A DNA stretch of 64,000 bases from Elephas maximus indicus (GCF_024166365.1 NC_064826.1:25940001-26004000), one strand, 5' to 3'; shown: positions 11,670 through 23,935, numbered from the stretch's first letter. A program made the numbers and translations. Notes: generated from the sequence alone by a model not told the origin.

Positions 11670-12180
11670 TAGAACAATAGCTTCTTAACTAGACCCAGAA
11701 GCTCCACCATATAATTTATTTTAAACACATTCAATAAGCGAAACCTATTTACTGATATAATACTTTTCTTAAAGCACAACTCTGATCGTGTACGTTTTTT
11801 TCCCTCATAAACCTCTAATAGTACCCCCACTGTTGAGGCAATAATCTGACCCCAGCGTACTCTAGTGTCATTTCTCGGCACTCCCCTGCATGACTAATAC
11901 CCCTCCTGAGCAGGATTGCTACACTTGTATACTTTATTGTGTGGTTACACCCTGCTCTTTCCCATCCCTGTGTTCACTCAGCCTGAAACCTCTCCCCTGA
12001 CTCATCCTGCTACCTGTCTTTCAACGACTCTTCAGATTTCATGTCACCTTTTCTACAAAGTCTTCCCTGGTATTCTTGAGAGACAGGGAACTTCCATAGC
12101 AGGATTTTTTATTTTTGTTTTTGTTTCACTTACGGTATGATCCCCAAGTGTCAGTCCATGAACATACTGTCAGTGACAAA
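11670..12180 (+). mobile_element. L2 LINE fragment
   Basis: Diverged text includes AAGCACAACTCTGATCGTGT, CAGATTTCATGTCACCTTTT and TACAAAGTCTTCCCTGG, in L2 3'-end order. Confidence 0.6.
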
Positions 12181-13582
12181 GTTCTTTCCTGTCTATGATG
12201 AAATGAGATTATTAAAAACAATGTAATGAATTTTTTATAAAGGTAAATATATTCAGTTTAAATAACTGTTCTTTATTCTGATATTATGTCCATCCTAGTA
12301 TTTAGTATTAAAATAATCTGTCTCTTAATGAAATTTTTGTAACAGAGATAATGGGTAGGTTTTATTTATTTAATCCTTACTTGGCAGTAGAAGCCGGTAA
12401 CCTTGTCTTTGTCATCTCAGTTTTTAAGGGGAATTTCATTGGTTCATGAAATTCAAGAGCCTTATACTGTATTTCAAACATAGTAGACACATGAAGGAAT
12501 AAGAAAAATTAATTAAAGTAGATCCTCTTGATTGAATCCACAACTCTCCTTGTGGAAGACGAAGCAGACACAGGTAATAAACTCATAATTTGTGTTCTTT
12601 CACTGTAACTGCATCATAGAAATTCTACTTCAGTATAAGTAGGTTCTTAAGTTGGATTTATAAGCTGATATGAAAAATATAATTTAAAATGTCAAAATTA
12701 CATAACATCTACTTAGAAAGGTTCGTGGGGCTCTAAAAACAAGCATACTCTAGCACACAAAAGGGAAATTATTATACAAATAGGATGGCTCCTACAAACC
12801 TTACACAGGACAGAAATGAGGGCAACGTGGGAATTATGGCAAAAGGAACGTTAGGACAATATCCTCGGCAGGTCACCACCGGAATAAATCAGCTCTTTTC
12901 TGGTTCCAGGGCTACCCCTCTTAAAACTCGAATTTCAAGGAGGAATTGTTTGGTTGGCCTGGCTTGGGTCTCATGTCCAAGCTGTAGTCACAAGAGGTAG
13001 GGCACCGGGATTGACAGTCCTAAGAGTCCAAGCAACAGGAAAAGATGTAGCTTCTCAAGTGACAACTGAAGTGCTATTACTAAAATAAGGGTGTGTGCAG
13101 ACGTACACTGATGAATTTGCCTCACTTACAAGTCTATCAGATGACATAATCAAAAAAATATTTTGAGACTCTTGGTCTCAAGATGAATCAAAGACTTATT
13201 ACAGCAGTCATTGCCCAGGAAATATATCCAAAATAGTCTATAGTTTCACATATGCAGAGGTGTTACTAAGTGGAAAGTTCTTAATATCTTAATGAGGTAG
13301 GTCTTTACCAGCCAAAGAAAATTGAAAATATACTTAAATTATATCAACTAAATCTATGAATTATTAAAATCCTTTCTCAAATTGTGTGTGTTTTTTTTTT
13401 TTTTTTTCCTTTTAGATAATGGAAGTATAAAAAAAAAAAAACCAGTAATAGAAGTATAGGTTATTTATTTCTATTACGATTTGGATGGATTAATTGGCTA
13501 ATATAGAGTACTTATTTTCTTTTTCTTCTAATCTTATGTGCTTTGTTCTTTTTCTATTGAATTTTATATAAACACCTTCGTG
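12181..13582. other. Intergenic, nothing recognised
   Basis: AT-rich. It holds a T-run (about 13391-13408) followed by an A-run (about 13430-13441). A moderately GC-rich patch at 12785-13010 is open in one frame but has no recognised similarity. Confidence 0.4.
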
Positions 13583-13775
13583 GTAGGGTTACCTGATAAA
13601 ATACAGGACACCCAGTTAAATTCTAATTTCAGACAAAAAGCAATAATTTTTTTAATATAAGCAGTCTCAAATATTGCATGTGACATACTTAAACTCAAAA
13701 TTATTCATTGTTTATCTGAAATTAAAGTTTAACTGGTTGTTCTGCATTTTCCCCCTAAAGTTGGCGGTCCTACCT
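13583..13775. mobile_element. Palindromic MER53-like DNA transposon
   Basis: The left arm reads AGGGTTACCTGATAAAATAC, CCCAGTTAAATTCTAATTTC. The right arm is nearly its reverse complement (TCTGAAATTAAAGTTTAACT...GGTCCTACC). The whole 190 bases can fold into one long hairpin. MER53 is the best name from memory. Confidence 0.7.
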
Positions 13776-13787
13776 TGAGGTGTGGCG

Positions 13788-13998
13788 TTGTTATTGTTAG
13801 TTCCCGTAGAGTTGATTCTGACCTATGGCAACCCCACGTGTGCAGAGTAGAACTGTGCTCCACAGGGTTTTCAATGGCTGCGTCCTTTCAGAAGCAGATC
13901 GCCAGGCCTGTCTTCTGAGGTGCCTCTGCGTAGGTTTGAACTGCCAACCTTTCAGGTAGTAATTGACTGCGTAATCGCTTACACCACCCACGGTCCCT
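13788..13998 (-). repeat. AfroSINE with type-B head
   Basis: Antisense tail TTAGTTCCCGTAGAGTTGAT through to the head CGCTTACACCACCCACGG, which belongs to the 'gggtggtg' head subfamily. Confidence 0.85.
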
Positions 13999-16707
13999 AT
14001 CTGCCACTTTTTCTCCTTACCTCTGGTAACCGCACCCCTCTTTTCCTTTAAAAAACTACCTTCCTTGTTATTAGTATACATGTGGTATAGGCGGCTGCAC
14101 AACCTCCTTCAAATGCGTGATCCAGGCTTTATCAATCAGAACACTGCAAATACCATTTCTAATAATGGGGCACATGACCCTGGTCAGAGCAATGACAGCT
14201 GGAACTAAGATTGCTCTTGCTGTGGGAAAAGAGGAGTATTTGTCCTGAAGTGCTTGCTAAGCTGGTAGGTTCTAAGTCCTGTAGCTCTACCTGAAGAGGC
14301 CCTGCAGGAGAATCAAGGCAACATGAAATTTTAGTACCTGAAGACATTGTTGAGCCCTGAATCTAGCTAAGCCTGAAGAGTTCTACCTTGAACTTTCTAA
14401 TTATGACAGCCAATAGATCTCATTCACTCTCATTGCATAAGCTAGCTGCACTTAGATTTCTGCCACCTGTAGTCAACAGTCCCTTTTACAAAAACAAAAG
14501 CAAACAAAAAAAACCTTTGAGGCAAAAAAGGCACATAAAATAGTTATTAGATAGAAGATCAGAACCAAGAAGCAAGCAAGCCAGTACTAACAGTTACCAT
14601 ACTTCAATATTTTCCAGTGTCTGATAATGTACATGATGTGATAGTATATGAGAGGACTTTAAGCAGTGCCCAGTTTTTTTTTTAATTTGAATAGTGTAAT
14701 ATTTTAGTGTGAATTAAAAATATAACTAGCACATCAAACCCAAGTGTTCTTTTAAAAATATATTTGTTAAGGCAAAAAAAATTTTTTTGATTAAAATTAA
14801 AATATGAACTATTGTCCTAGAAATATGAGGATATGATATCATGAAGGAATCATGCAAATGTCTGGAATTTTGAAAGCATTGACATAGCTGATGTAATTGA
14901 GCATCCGATTTTGCTCTGGGTATCCTAGCAGCCAGAGGTAGGGGATGCAGAAAGGAAGAAATACAGTATTTTATAACTGTCATCAGAAAAGAGGAGTCAT
15001 GTCAATGTTTCTGCAGTCTGTCCTGAAACTAAATTCCAAAAGAAATTTTTCACGTACTTTTTATGGAGTAGTACGTTGCTTAATAAAATATCAACACTAG
15101 TTTCACAGTCAATATAAAAGTGAACTCATAACATGTTTCCTTATAACCATCTTCTATAAAAGTCAACCCAGAAAGACACTTGACATAAAAGTCAAGTGTT
15201 TTGAAAATATAACTTAGTGCATTTGGTTCTATGGGCAGCTAAGCTAATGAGGTACATCTATGCAGCCTTCCAGGTTTCTGATTTAATTAAAAAAAAAAAA
15301 AAGTAAATTACCTAGGAATTAGTCGGAGAGCATTTCCGTTGAAAGCTTCCCTAAACCCCATGTCTCTTACTGGGTGTCGAGAGTAGCTGAATAGCAAACA
15401 ATTAGAGTTTACCCTGTCCGACATGGTTTTCGAATACTGGTGTCCTATATTGCCAATCAAGGAGAGATTCATACGTTTTGAAAATCAAGAGAACAGGAGA
15501 CAACGATTATTGATGTCAAGAAGAAAAGCTTTTTTTGTTGTTGTAATTCAGAGATTTCTGTAACAACTACAGTTTGGACCATTGTCATAGAAGGTAAGAT
15601 ATCAACATAACGCCCCTTAGAACAGAATGTAAATAATTGGAATTACAAGTGTAGTACCCAAAAACCCAATGCCATCGTAGTAGGCCTTTTCAGTTAGAAA
15701 CTGTAGGAATAGAAGTTCAAAAGTGGGAAACTATGAATCTAATGGCTGAAGAGAGAACAAGCAATCTAGCGGAACAACAGTAAGAGACAAATGAGAGAAG
15801 GATCAGAAGGACCTGGCCTTACAATACAAGCATATGCTCGGAAGGAAATCAAAATAGCTTAAGGAAGAAAACAATGATAATGAACGAAATCTAACCGAAC
15901 AGGATAGAATGATAGGTCCATAGCCCCCTTGGAACAATGCTTTGCTATACTAAGGAAGCAGGAAAGAAAACATTGTTTGCTATTTTTAGGTATGAAATAG
16001 ATTTAGTCATAGCCTTGGTTTAAATAAATGTGAAAACTAAGATAAAGATAGTTCTTGCACTCTAGTGCCTTAGTTGAAGGCATGCCGACTACAGAGAGAT
16101 GGGCCACAAAACCTGTTGGACAAAAACACAATACACAATACACAAAAACGTGGTTGTACCACATTAACTTAGACGTAACTCTTAGTTTCTGCTAATTGCA
16201 AATATTCGTTATTTTTTTCTTTTCCTTGTATAAATATTCACCCTCCAATGGCTTAATTTTGAAAAGACCAACTAATTCATCAGTAAATAACATTACTTCT
16301 GAGAAATTTATGAAATGTAAGAAGGGAATTAAAGGCAAATTATTTAAAACAATTTTTAATTTTTTTTTTTCCAAATTAAGGGAAGTAGGAGACCCTGACA
16401 AGTCCCTTTCTTACTGCATTTCACATAGAATTCATAGATATCCAATGCTGTCAGGTGTGTCAAGAGTGGTGATTTCTCCATCTAATTAATGATTGCATTT
16501 TAGACCCTTGACCTGCAAAAATCCATAATTTACAGTTAACTATATACTTCCAATTTCTTTCCTTATCTATACTGACATGGCCTGTTTTCCCTACCTCTGT
16601 ACCAACTTGCTTAGAGAGCAAGAAGGTTGTTCTGTAGAGACAATACCATCTATCTCTTAGCCATCACTTTTCTTTACCCTCAGAATGACAACTCATTTTC
16701 CTTACCG
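13999..16707. other. Intergenic, no gene recognised
   Basis: About 2.7 kb of AT-rich sequence. A tiny SINE-tail scrap (AAAAACCCAATGCCATCG) is at about 15659-15676. Short open frames lack codon bias or similarity. Confidence 0.45.
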
Positions 16708-16902
16708 TTTCTACCTACTGCCGAGGAGTTGATTCCAACTCATAGGACTAGAAGTAGAATTGCCCCATAGGGTTTCCAAGGCTGTAGTCTTTACTTAAGC
16801 AGACTGCCACATCTCCCTCCTGCAGAGCAGTTGGTGGGTTGAAAGGCCAACCCTTCGATTAGCAGCCAATCGTTTAACCACAGCACCACCAGGGCTCCTG
16901 CC
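16708..16902 (-). repeat. AfroSINE (long subfamily)
   Basis: Tail GCCGAGGAGTTGATTCCAAC, middle TAAGCAGACTGCCACATCTC, head CACCACCAGGGCTCC, all in antisense. Confidence 0.88.
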
Positions 16903-17069
16903 TGTTTATGGCTTTGTTGATACAAAAAAAATAAAACACAAAATCTTCCAGAAAAAATATGTATTCATTTTTCCGGTGAAATTGACAGTTTTTAGGTAAA
17001 TACACATTTTGAGTGATGAATAAAATGTTCAAAATACAGAAAGACACTTAGATAGACTATTCAAATATA

Positions 17070-17222
17070 AACCCACTGCCATCGAGTTGATTCCGACTCA
17101 AAGCGACCCTATAGGACAGAGTAGAACTGCACCATAGAGTTTCTAAGGAGCGCCTGGCGGATTCGAACTGCCGAAGTCTTGGTTAGCAGCTGTAGCACTT
17201 AACCACTACACCACCAGGGTTT
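17070..17222 (-). repeat. AfroSINE (short subfamily)
   Basis: Antisense copy with tail GCCATCGAGTTGATTCCGAC and head ACACCACCAGGGTTTCC. AAATATAA flanks both sides as a probable target duplication. Confidence 0.9.
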
Positions 17223-17849
17223 CCATTTAAATATAATACCATATAATTCTCAGACAATCCACTACTATTACTGAATGTATTTCTATCATTAAGAGTCATC
17301 GCCATTTTCAAGAGAAAATTTTGCTTCCTTTGCTTATGTGTTCACTACGTATCAGGAGTGTCGATGAAAAGGAAATCAGCTGGGAGAGGAAGCTGGTGCC
17401 TAGCAAAAAAGTCAATGAAGGCAGGAGAATTTCTGGAGGAACTTACCTGGCTGCAGAGAGTGACTTTGGCATTTACATCCAAGTAAGTGAGAATGGAACT
17501 CTCAGCCATGACTCAAAAATTTAGCATTGAACGATCCAAGATTATTTAGCAGAAAAGGAGATAGACAACTACAAGAAATCTGTAGTAGTTTCTCAAGGAG
17601 AGTTCTGAACAGTCCTTCCTTTGTCTCTCCTTCCCTCCCTTTTTTCTGTTATCTTTTATGCCTCTTCAAGTGTGTGTCAACAACCATTTACTGAAAATCT
17701 CTGCTAGGCAGCTGTGGATCATACATATAGCAAAACACATGCATATGGAGACATACACATGTAAAAATACAGACTCCATCTCCTTAAAGTCTAATGAGCA
17801 AAGACATAAAAATAATTTATTTCATCTTAAATTGTAATGGAATTATTTG
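17223..17849. other. Intergenic, nothing recognised
   Basis: No gene. A 67-codon open frame at 17321-17524 has no recognised similarity. Confidence 0.4.
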
Positions 17850-18790
17850 CAAGTTGGAATGAGGACACGGAGGAACAAGGGGTGATTTACCTAGGAAATG
17901 CAGAGGCTTCACAAGAGAGGTAAATATCTGACCTGATTGTTGAAGGAAAAGCTTACCAGGCAGACAAACTTAGGGAGACAGGAGAGAGGACATTCCAAAC
18001 CAAGGTAATAAGGTGTGAGAAAACAGGGCCTGCTGAGGGAAGACACATACTCATTGCACTTACTGTGTGAGGGGCTGGAGGGGAGGGAGAGTTGCCACGG
18101 GATGAGTCTCCAGAGGTTGGAAGGGACAGATTTTGAAGGGCCTTACATGACATATAAAAAAAAAAAATTTTTTTTTTTTTTAATATGTCATGGGGAAACC
18201 CTGGTATCTTAGTGGTTAAGTGCTACAGCTGCTAACCAAAGGGTATGCAGTTTGAGTCTGCAAGGCATTCCTCGGAAACTCTATGGGGCAGTTCTACTCT
18301 GTCCTGTAGGGTCGCTGTGAGTGGGAATCGACTTGATGGCACTGGGTTTGGTGGGTTATATGTCACGGTGAGGAGTTTAAATCTTATCCTGTAAGCAAAG
18401 AGGGGCCTCTGAAGAACTTCTAGTAGGAGGGGTAACAGGATCAGATTCTCATTTGCATCCTGGGAAGGGCAGTGAGGTTACAAACAGGGACACTAGGAAG
18501 GAGGCCAACAATGGCCTAGTTTTGAGCACAGGCAAAAGCTATGAAAGAGATGGGGGTAGATAAATAGAAAGCTTAAATCAGGAGGTAAAATTGACAGGAT
18601 ATGGTGACTGGAGATCAGAGGCCAGGAATCGTATGAGAGATAGGAGAAAAAGATGATTTTGAGGTTTCTGATTGAAAAAAAGTACTTGCTGGTGTTATTT
18701 ACTAAGATAGAGAACACTGGAAGAGGAATAGATTTGGACAAAGGTCATGAATTCAGATTTGTACGTGATGACTTTGAGGAGCTTCAGTTG
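17850..18790 (+). repeat. Old mammalian repeat interrupted by a SINE
   Basis: Second and longest copy of the purine-rich repeat seen at 7600-8240: GGGCCTTACATGACATAT before the SINE, then TTTAAATCTTATCCTGTAAG, ACAGGATCAGATTCTCATTT, TTGACAGGATATGGTGACTG after it. Confidence 0.55.
18192..18356 (+). repeat. AfroSINE (short subfamily)
   Basis: Head GGAAACCCTGGTATCTTAGT, tail GGTCGCTGTGAGTGGGAATC. Near-identical ATATGTCATG/ATATGTCACG flanks form the target duplication. An A-run then T-run (about 18158-18182) precedes it. Confidence 0.9.
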
Positions 18791-18883
18791 GAGCTATAAT
18801 TCTAGGCCTCAGGAGAAAGGACTGGAAAGGTATTTAGGAATCACAAAGATGGCAGTAATAGTCATGGACATTGATAGTGACAC

Positions 18884-19090
18884 TGTTAAGGACATAGGCT
18901 CTGCTGTCAAAGACCCAGGTTTGACTCCTGGTCTGACTGACCTTGTGCAAGTTGTCTAAGTCTGTAAAGTGGTGTTAATAGCATCTCCTCTAAGCAACGA
19001 AAGAATTAAACGAGAATGTGTCTAAAGCACTCAACAAAGTATCAGGCATGTAATAAGTGCTCAGTAAATGCTAGCGTATATTATTCTTAT
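18884..19090 (+). repeat. MIR SINE
   Basis: Reads AGACCCAGGTTTGACTCCTG, CTGACCTTGTGCAAGTTGTC and GTAATAAGTGCTCAGTAAAT, the MIR head, core and tail in order. Confidence 0.8.
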
Positions 19091-19374
19091 AAATAAGATC
19101 AACAGGTTAGAATTCATCTAGTAACTAAATCTTGCTGGGACCCCCTGCTATGTTCAAGGTCAAAGAAAAGAGAAAATGCTTGAACTCTAAGTGGAATCAA
19201 TGTTTAAGATGTAGAGCCCATAAAGAAAACTTTGAGTGATCATACATAAGATAGACACTGTATCGATTTATGATAGAGAGCCTGCAAAAAAGGAGAAAAT
19301 ATCAAATTCTACTGAGATGTTATATAACTAAAGTTTTAAATATGTTTTTTGGGAATTTAGTAGTTACTGTCTAA

Positions 19375-19598
19375 GGAGCCCTGGTGGCATAGTGGTTAAG
19401 CACTTGGCTGCTAGCTGAAAGGTGGCGGTTTGAACCTATCAGCTGCTCCACAGGAGAAAGATGTGGCAGTCTGCTTCCATAAAGTTTTGTAGCCTTGGAA
19501 GTGCTACAAGACAGTTCTGTTCTGTCCTATAGGGTCGGTATGAGTCGAAATCCACTCGATGGCAATGTTTTCCCTTTTTTTTTTTTTTTTTAATGGGC
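19375..19598 (+). repeat. AfroSINE (long subfamily)
   Basis: Head GGAGCCCTGGTGGCATAGTG, middle GATGTGGCAGTCTGCTTCC, tail GGTATGAGTCGAAATCCACT and a T-run. Confidence 0.9.
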
Positions 19599-20089
19599 CA
19601 CTGGTGACCTTAGTCATAGAAATGTCGGGGTAGAAACAAGATCACATTACTTGATGAGTGAGAGGGAAAGGAAAACATGAAGACAATTAGTGTAGATTAC
19701 TCTTTTTAGAAACTTGGCTATGAAGAAAGATACAGATAGCTTAAACAGTCAAGGTTTAAGAAACCATTTTGGGAAGGGCAAAGAACTATACCTCAGTGAG
19801 CACAGAGATGCCAGACCTTATTTTCATTGCCACTTGAAGATTTCAGGGGTTATCAAAAGGCTTACTGAATCCCCTGTAACCATGATAGAGAAGACTATGA
19901 ATGTCTGGGAACTAACTGGAAATCAGTTCACCACTGGGAATGAGTGGAACTAGTGGTAGATACAGCTCCAGGTACTATGGAAAATTCCAATTTAGAAGGC
20001 AGACCTTAGTATTTGGGGAGATGATGATCCAGAACAGTGGTCACTATAACGGAATTGAACATGAAATAACAAGATGTTTTAAGTTAGGG

Positions 20090-20296
20090 CATGCTGTTAG
20101 GTGCCCTTGAGTCAATTTCAACTCATAGGAATCCCATGTATGCCACAGAGCAGAATGGCCCCATAGGATTTTCTAGGCTGTAATCTTTATGGGAGCAGAT
20201 CACCAGGCCTTTCTCTCGTGGAGCTACTGGGTGGCTTCGAATCACATACCTTTAGGTGAGCAGTCCAGCACTTTACTGTTGCTCCACCAGGGCCGC
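20090..20296 (-). repeat. AfroSINE
   Basis: Tail GTTAGGTGCCCTTGAGTCAA, body CCATAGGATTTTCTAGGCTG, head GCTCCACCAGGGCC, antisense. Confidence 0.87.
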
Positions 20297-20439
20297 TAAA
20301 TCCAGAGCATGGAGGAACTGGTGCTACTTGGAAATCCAGGAAATTAGCATCAAAGTCCTTCAGCTGGTAGAAGAGATCTAACCTCTTAGACCAATATTCC
20401 GTAGATGCAAAAATCCATGATATCAGCAAGTAGAATTCA

Positions 20440-20760
20440 GCAGTATATAACAAATAATTTTAGTACATCATGATCAAGCAGGGTTTATGCCGGGAATGCA
20501 AGGCTGTTTCAGCATTTAAAAATCAATCTATGTAATTCACCCCATTAACACACTAAAAAGGGAAAAACGTGATTGTGTCTAACCAATACACAAAGAGCAT
20601 TAGACAGAATTTAATACACATTCATGAGGAAAAACTCTCAGCACACTGGGGATAGAAGTTGGTTCCAACTCATTCCGACTTCAATCTGATAAAGGGCATT
20701 TAATATCATGCTCAATAAGCAGAAATCAAACACATAGAAAACAGGAAAACTATAAAGAAA
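20440..20760 (+). mobile_element. L1 ORF2 fragment
   Basis: ATCATGATCAAGCAGGGTTT, CGGGAATGCAAGGCTG, AAAATCAATCTATGTAATTC and GATAAAGGGCATTTAATATC match the middle of the L1 ORF2 RT region. It is short and broken. Confidence 0.82.
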
Positions 20761-20823
20761 ATTAATGAAACCAAAAGATTGTGCTTCTTAAAAGCAAGTG
20801 AAAAAAGCCAGTGAGTTAGCAGG

Positions 20824-20824
<1 letters not shown>

Positions 20825-20893
<69 letters not shown>
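20825..20893. repeat. (TA)n microsatellite, about 68 bases
   Basis: Uninterrupted TA dinucleotides directly before a SINE. Confidence 0.97.
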
Positions 20894-20894
<1 letters not shown>

Positions 20895-20904
20895 GTTTTT
20901 TTTT

Positions 20905-21100
20905 ATATGGAAACCCTGGTGGCTATATGGAAACCCTGGTGGGTGGTTAGGAGTTATGGCTGTTAAGCAAAAATTTGGCAGTTTGAATCCACTAGGTGCT
21001 CCTTGGAAACTCTATGGGGCAGTTCTACTCTGTCCTATAGGGTCGCTATAAGTCCAAATCAACTCAACAGCCCTGGGTTTTTTTTTTTTTTTTTTGGTAT
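20905..21100 (+). repeat. AfroSINE with duplicated 5' end
   Basis: The first 18 bases (ATATGGAAACCCTGGTGG) occur twice, at 20905-20922 and 20925-20942. The rest is a normal short-subfamily copy ending in a long T-run. Confidence 0.9.
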
Positions 21101-21261
21101 ATATGCTCTCCCTAAAATATTTGGAAGAAAATACTTTTTAATGTATGCAGTGTTATTGAATATACTGCATAAATGTTGAAAATCTATTTAATACTTTTTG
21201 GTATGTGATCCAAAGATCTAACTATAAGGCTGGTTTTGTGTTTATACTGTATTTTAATGGG

Positions 21262-21442
21262 TCCTTTGGATGGGTTCTCAGCTGCTAATTGAAAGGTTGG
21301 AGGTTCAAGTCCACCCAGAGGCACCTTGGAAGAAAGGCCTGGTAATCTACTTTCAAAACATTAACCATTGAAAACCCTATGGAACACAGTTCTCTGACAC
21401 ACACGAGTCAGAATAGACTTGATTGCAACTGGCTGTTATTTT
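21262..21442 (+). repeat. SINE type B
   Basis: Body CACCTTGGAAGAAAGGCCTG, ACCATTGAAAACCCTATGG, CTCTGACACACACGAGTCAG and tail CTTGATTGCAACTGGC. The head is diverged. Confidence 0.82.
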
Positions 21443-22073
21443 AATACCCCTAGCTGAAAAGGACACTTACAAAAAATACATAGATACAAATGAGAGCAAG
21501 GCACCATTAATTGTGCTTATTCGAGCATGATATTTGTTTTCCTATTCCACCCACCTATTATGAATGTGTTGAAATTTTGATATTAAATTTCTTGCAAACT
21601 GAGAAGTGTTTCACTGCAATATTTTTTTAAATATAAAACTCATTAAAGCTTTTTATTCAGAAAAAGTTTAAACAGGTTAGAAGATTCTGTTTCCAAGTTT
21701 TTAAGATTTGAAATATGTTTTACAGGTGACACATTTTTATTATTTTGGACTTCAGATTCACATAACGATGGACATATTTCCAAATGGCCATTTTCATAAT
21801 ATTCTTTGGGTAATGTAAGTTTGTTTTGAAAAGAGCTACTTCCCACTTATGGTTAAAAATCACCTTTACCATGAAAAAAACACATATTAAATGCATGCCT
21901 CTTTTTTCCTTCTTCAAAATATCTACTGACAGCTATTTGTTCTTACATGAAAAATCAATACATTTGAGTAGTTATCTATTTTGTTTTTAAAAATGTGTAA
22001 CATCCTTATTAAAAAATTTACAATTAGATAGCCAGTCAATTTCTTCATTATAAATGGTTTTCATTCCTATCTC
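21443..22073. other. Intergenic, nothing recognised
   Basis: AT-rich; no gene or named repeat. Confidence 0.45.
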
Positions 22074-23042
22074 ACTGTTGTTGTTGTTGTTAGGTGCTGT
22101 AGGGTTGCTTCCAACTCATAGCAACCCTAAAAACCAAGAAACCAAACCCACTGCCATGGAGTTGATTCCGACTCATAGCAACCCTATATTCAACAGAATC
22201 AAACACTTCCCGGTCCTGTGCCATCATCGACAATGCTTGAGCCCACTGTTGCAGCCACTGTGTCAATGCATCTCATTGAGGGTCTTCCCCTTTTTTGCTG
22301 ACCCTCTACTTTACAAAGCATGATGTCCTTCTCCAGCGACTGCTTCCTCCTGTCGTGTACAAGGTACATAAGACGAAGTCTTGCCATCCTTGCTTCCAAG
22401 GAGCATTCTGGCTGTACTACTTCCAAAACAGGTTTGTTCTTGCAGTCCCCGGTATACTCAATGTTCTTCTCCAGCACCACAATTCAAAGGTGTCAATTCT
22501 TCAGTCTTCCTTGTTCATTCTTGAGGTTTCACATGCATGTGAGGCGATTGAAAACACCATGGCTTGGGTCAGGTGGCGCACCTTAGTACTCAAAGTCACA
22601 TCTTTGTTTTTCAAAGCTTTAAAGAAATCTTTTGCAGCAGATTTGCCCAATGCAGTAAGTCATTTGATTTCTTCACTGCTGTTTCCACGGGCCTTGATTG
22701 TTGATCAAAGTAAAATGAAATCCTTGATAACTTCAATATTTTCTCCATTTAACACGATGTTAACTTATTAGTAAATTTTAAAGATTTTTGTTTTCTTTAT
22801 GTTGAGGTGTAATCCATACTGAAGGCTGTGGTCTTTGATCTTCATCAGCAAGTGCTTCAAGCCCTCTTCACTTTCAGCAAGGTTGTGTCATCGCATATCG
22901 CAGGTTGTTAGTGAGTTTTCCTCCAATCCTGATGCCCTATTCTTCATATAGTCCAGCTTCTCAGGTTATCTGCTCAGCATATAGATTGAATAAATTTGGT
23001 GAAAGGATACAATACTGACTCACACCTTTCTTGACTTTAAAC
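22074..23042 (-). mobile_element. RTE LINE, 5'-truncated, with a doubled 3' tail
   Basis: (GTT)n and the RTE tail are followed by a second, SINE-type tail (AAACCCACTGCCATGGAGTT at about 22143-22162) before the RTE 3' region resumes at TTCAACAGAATCAAACAC. The body covers the C-terminal RTE region (minus-strand residues like VLEVVQPECSLEARMARLRL) and is frameshifted. Confidence 0.87.
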
Positions 23043-23344
23043 CACACAGTAGCCCCTATCTCATTACAAAGTTATTGAAGGTACTATAATCCATAAATCA
23101 TTAGTTTAGCAACAAGAATCAAATTAGGAGTTTGAATTCTGGCTATTTCAGTCTTAGAACTTCCCAAAAGAGGTTCTTTCAGAATTGTCATAGAATATCC
23201 TGAGTATCAGGCCATGCTCTGAGATAGGAATTTACAGACTAGAGTTTGTCATTTTTACTAGTTAATTTATCCAACGGTATTTCACAGTTCTTAGATTCCT
23301 CATTCTTTTATTATTTAATGGCGAAAACTATGCAGTTCCCTGGA
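23043..23344. other. Intergenic, nothing recognised
   Basis: About 300 bases of unrecognised sequence between RTE and a DNA transposon. Confidence 0.4.
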
Positions 23345-23568
23345 GGGAGGGTCAGCAAACTTTTTCTGTGAAGGGCCAGATAGGAAATATATGAGGCTTT
23401 GCAGGTCGTATGGTCTGTGTTGCAATTTCTCAGCCCTACCGTTGCAGCATGAAAGCGGTCATAGACAATATGTAAAGGCATGAGCACGGCTTTGTTCCAA
23501 TAAACTTTATTTACAAAATCAGGCAACAGGTTAGATTAAGCCCTGGCTAGAGTTTGCTAACCCCTGCC
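23345..23568. mobile_element. MER-type hAT DNA transposon, non-autonomous
   Basis: The ends are near-inverted: AGGGTCAGCAAACTTTTTCT at the left and GAGTTTGCTAACCCCTGCCC at the right. Inside are AAGGGCCAGATAGGAAATAT and CCAATAAACTTTATTTACAA. This is a common placental-mammal element; I do not assign the exact MER number. Confidence 0.8.
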
Positions 23569-23587
23569 CTGAAGTCTTGTTCTCAGT

Positions 23588-23935
23588 AGGTGGTGGCGTT
23601 AACTGCCAGGGAGTTGGCCCCAACTTATGGAGAACCAATGCATGATGGAATGAAACACTGCTCGGTCCTGTGCCATCCCCGTGATCAGTTGCTGATGGAC
23701 CACTGTGATCCACAGGGTTTCCATTAGCTGATTTTTGGAAGTAGATCACCAGGCCTTTCTTCCTAGTCCATCTTAGCCTGGAAGCCCCGCTGAAACCTGT
23801 CCAGCATCATAGCAACACGCACACCTCCACTAACTTGACAGGTGATGGCTGCGCCTGAGGTGCATTGGCCAGGAACCGATCTTAGGTCCCCAGCGTGGAA
23901 GGAGAGAATCCCACCACTGAACCACCACTGCCACC
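23588..23935 (-). mobile_element. Short RTE chimera: 5' segment fused to 3' tail
   Basis: Read on the minus strand, it begins with text like the 5' region of the RTE copy at 47.07 kb (ACAGGTTTCAGC, GAAGAAAGGCCTGGTGATC, AATCAGCTAATGGAAACC). It then passes at about 23705-23715 straight into RTE 3'-end text (GGCACAGGACCGAGCAGTGT and the tail). All coding sequence is absent. It resembles a non-autonomous RTE derivative. Confidence 0.65.
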
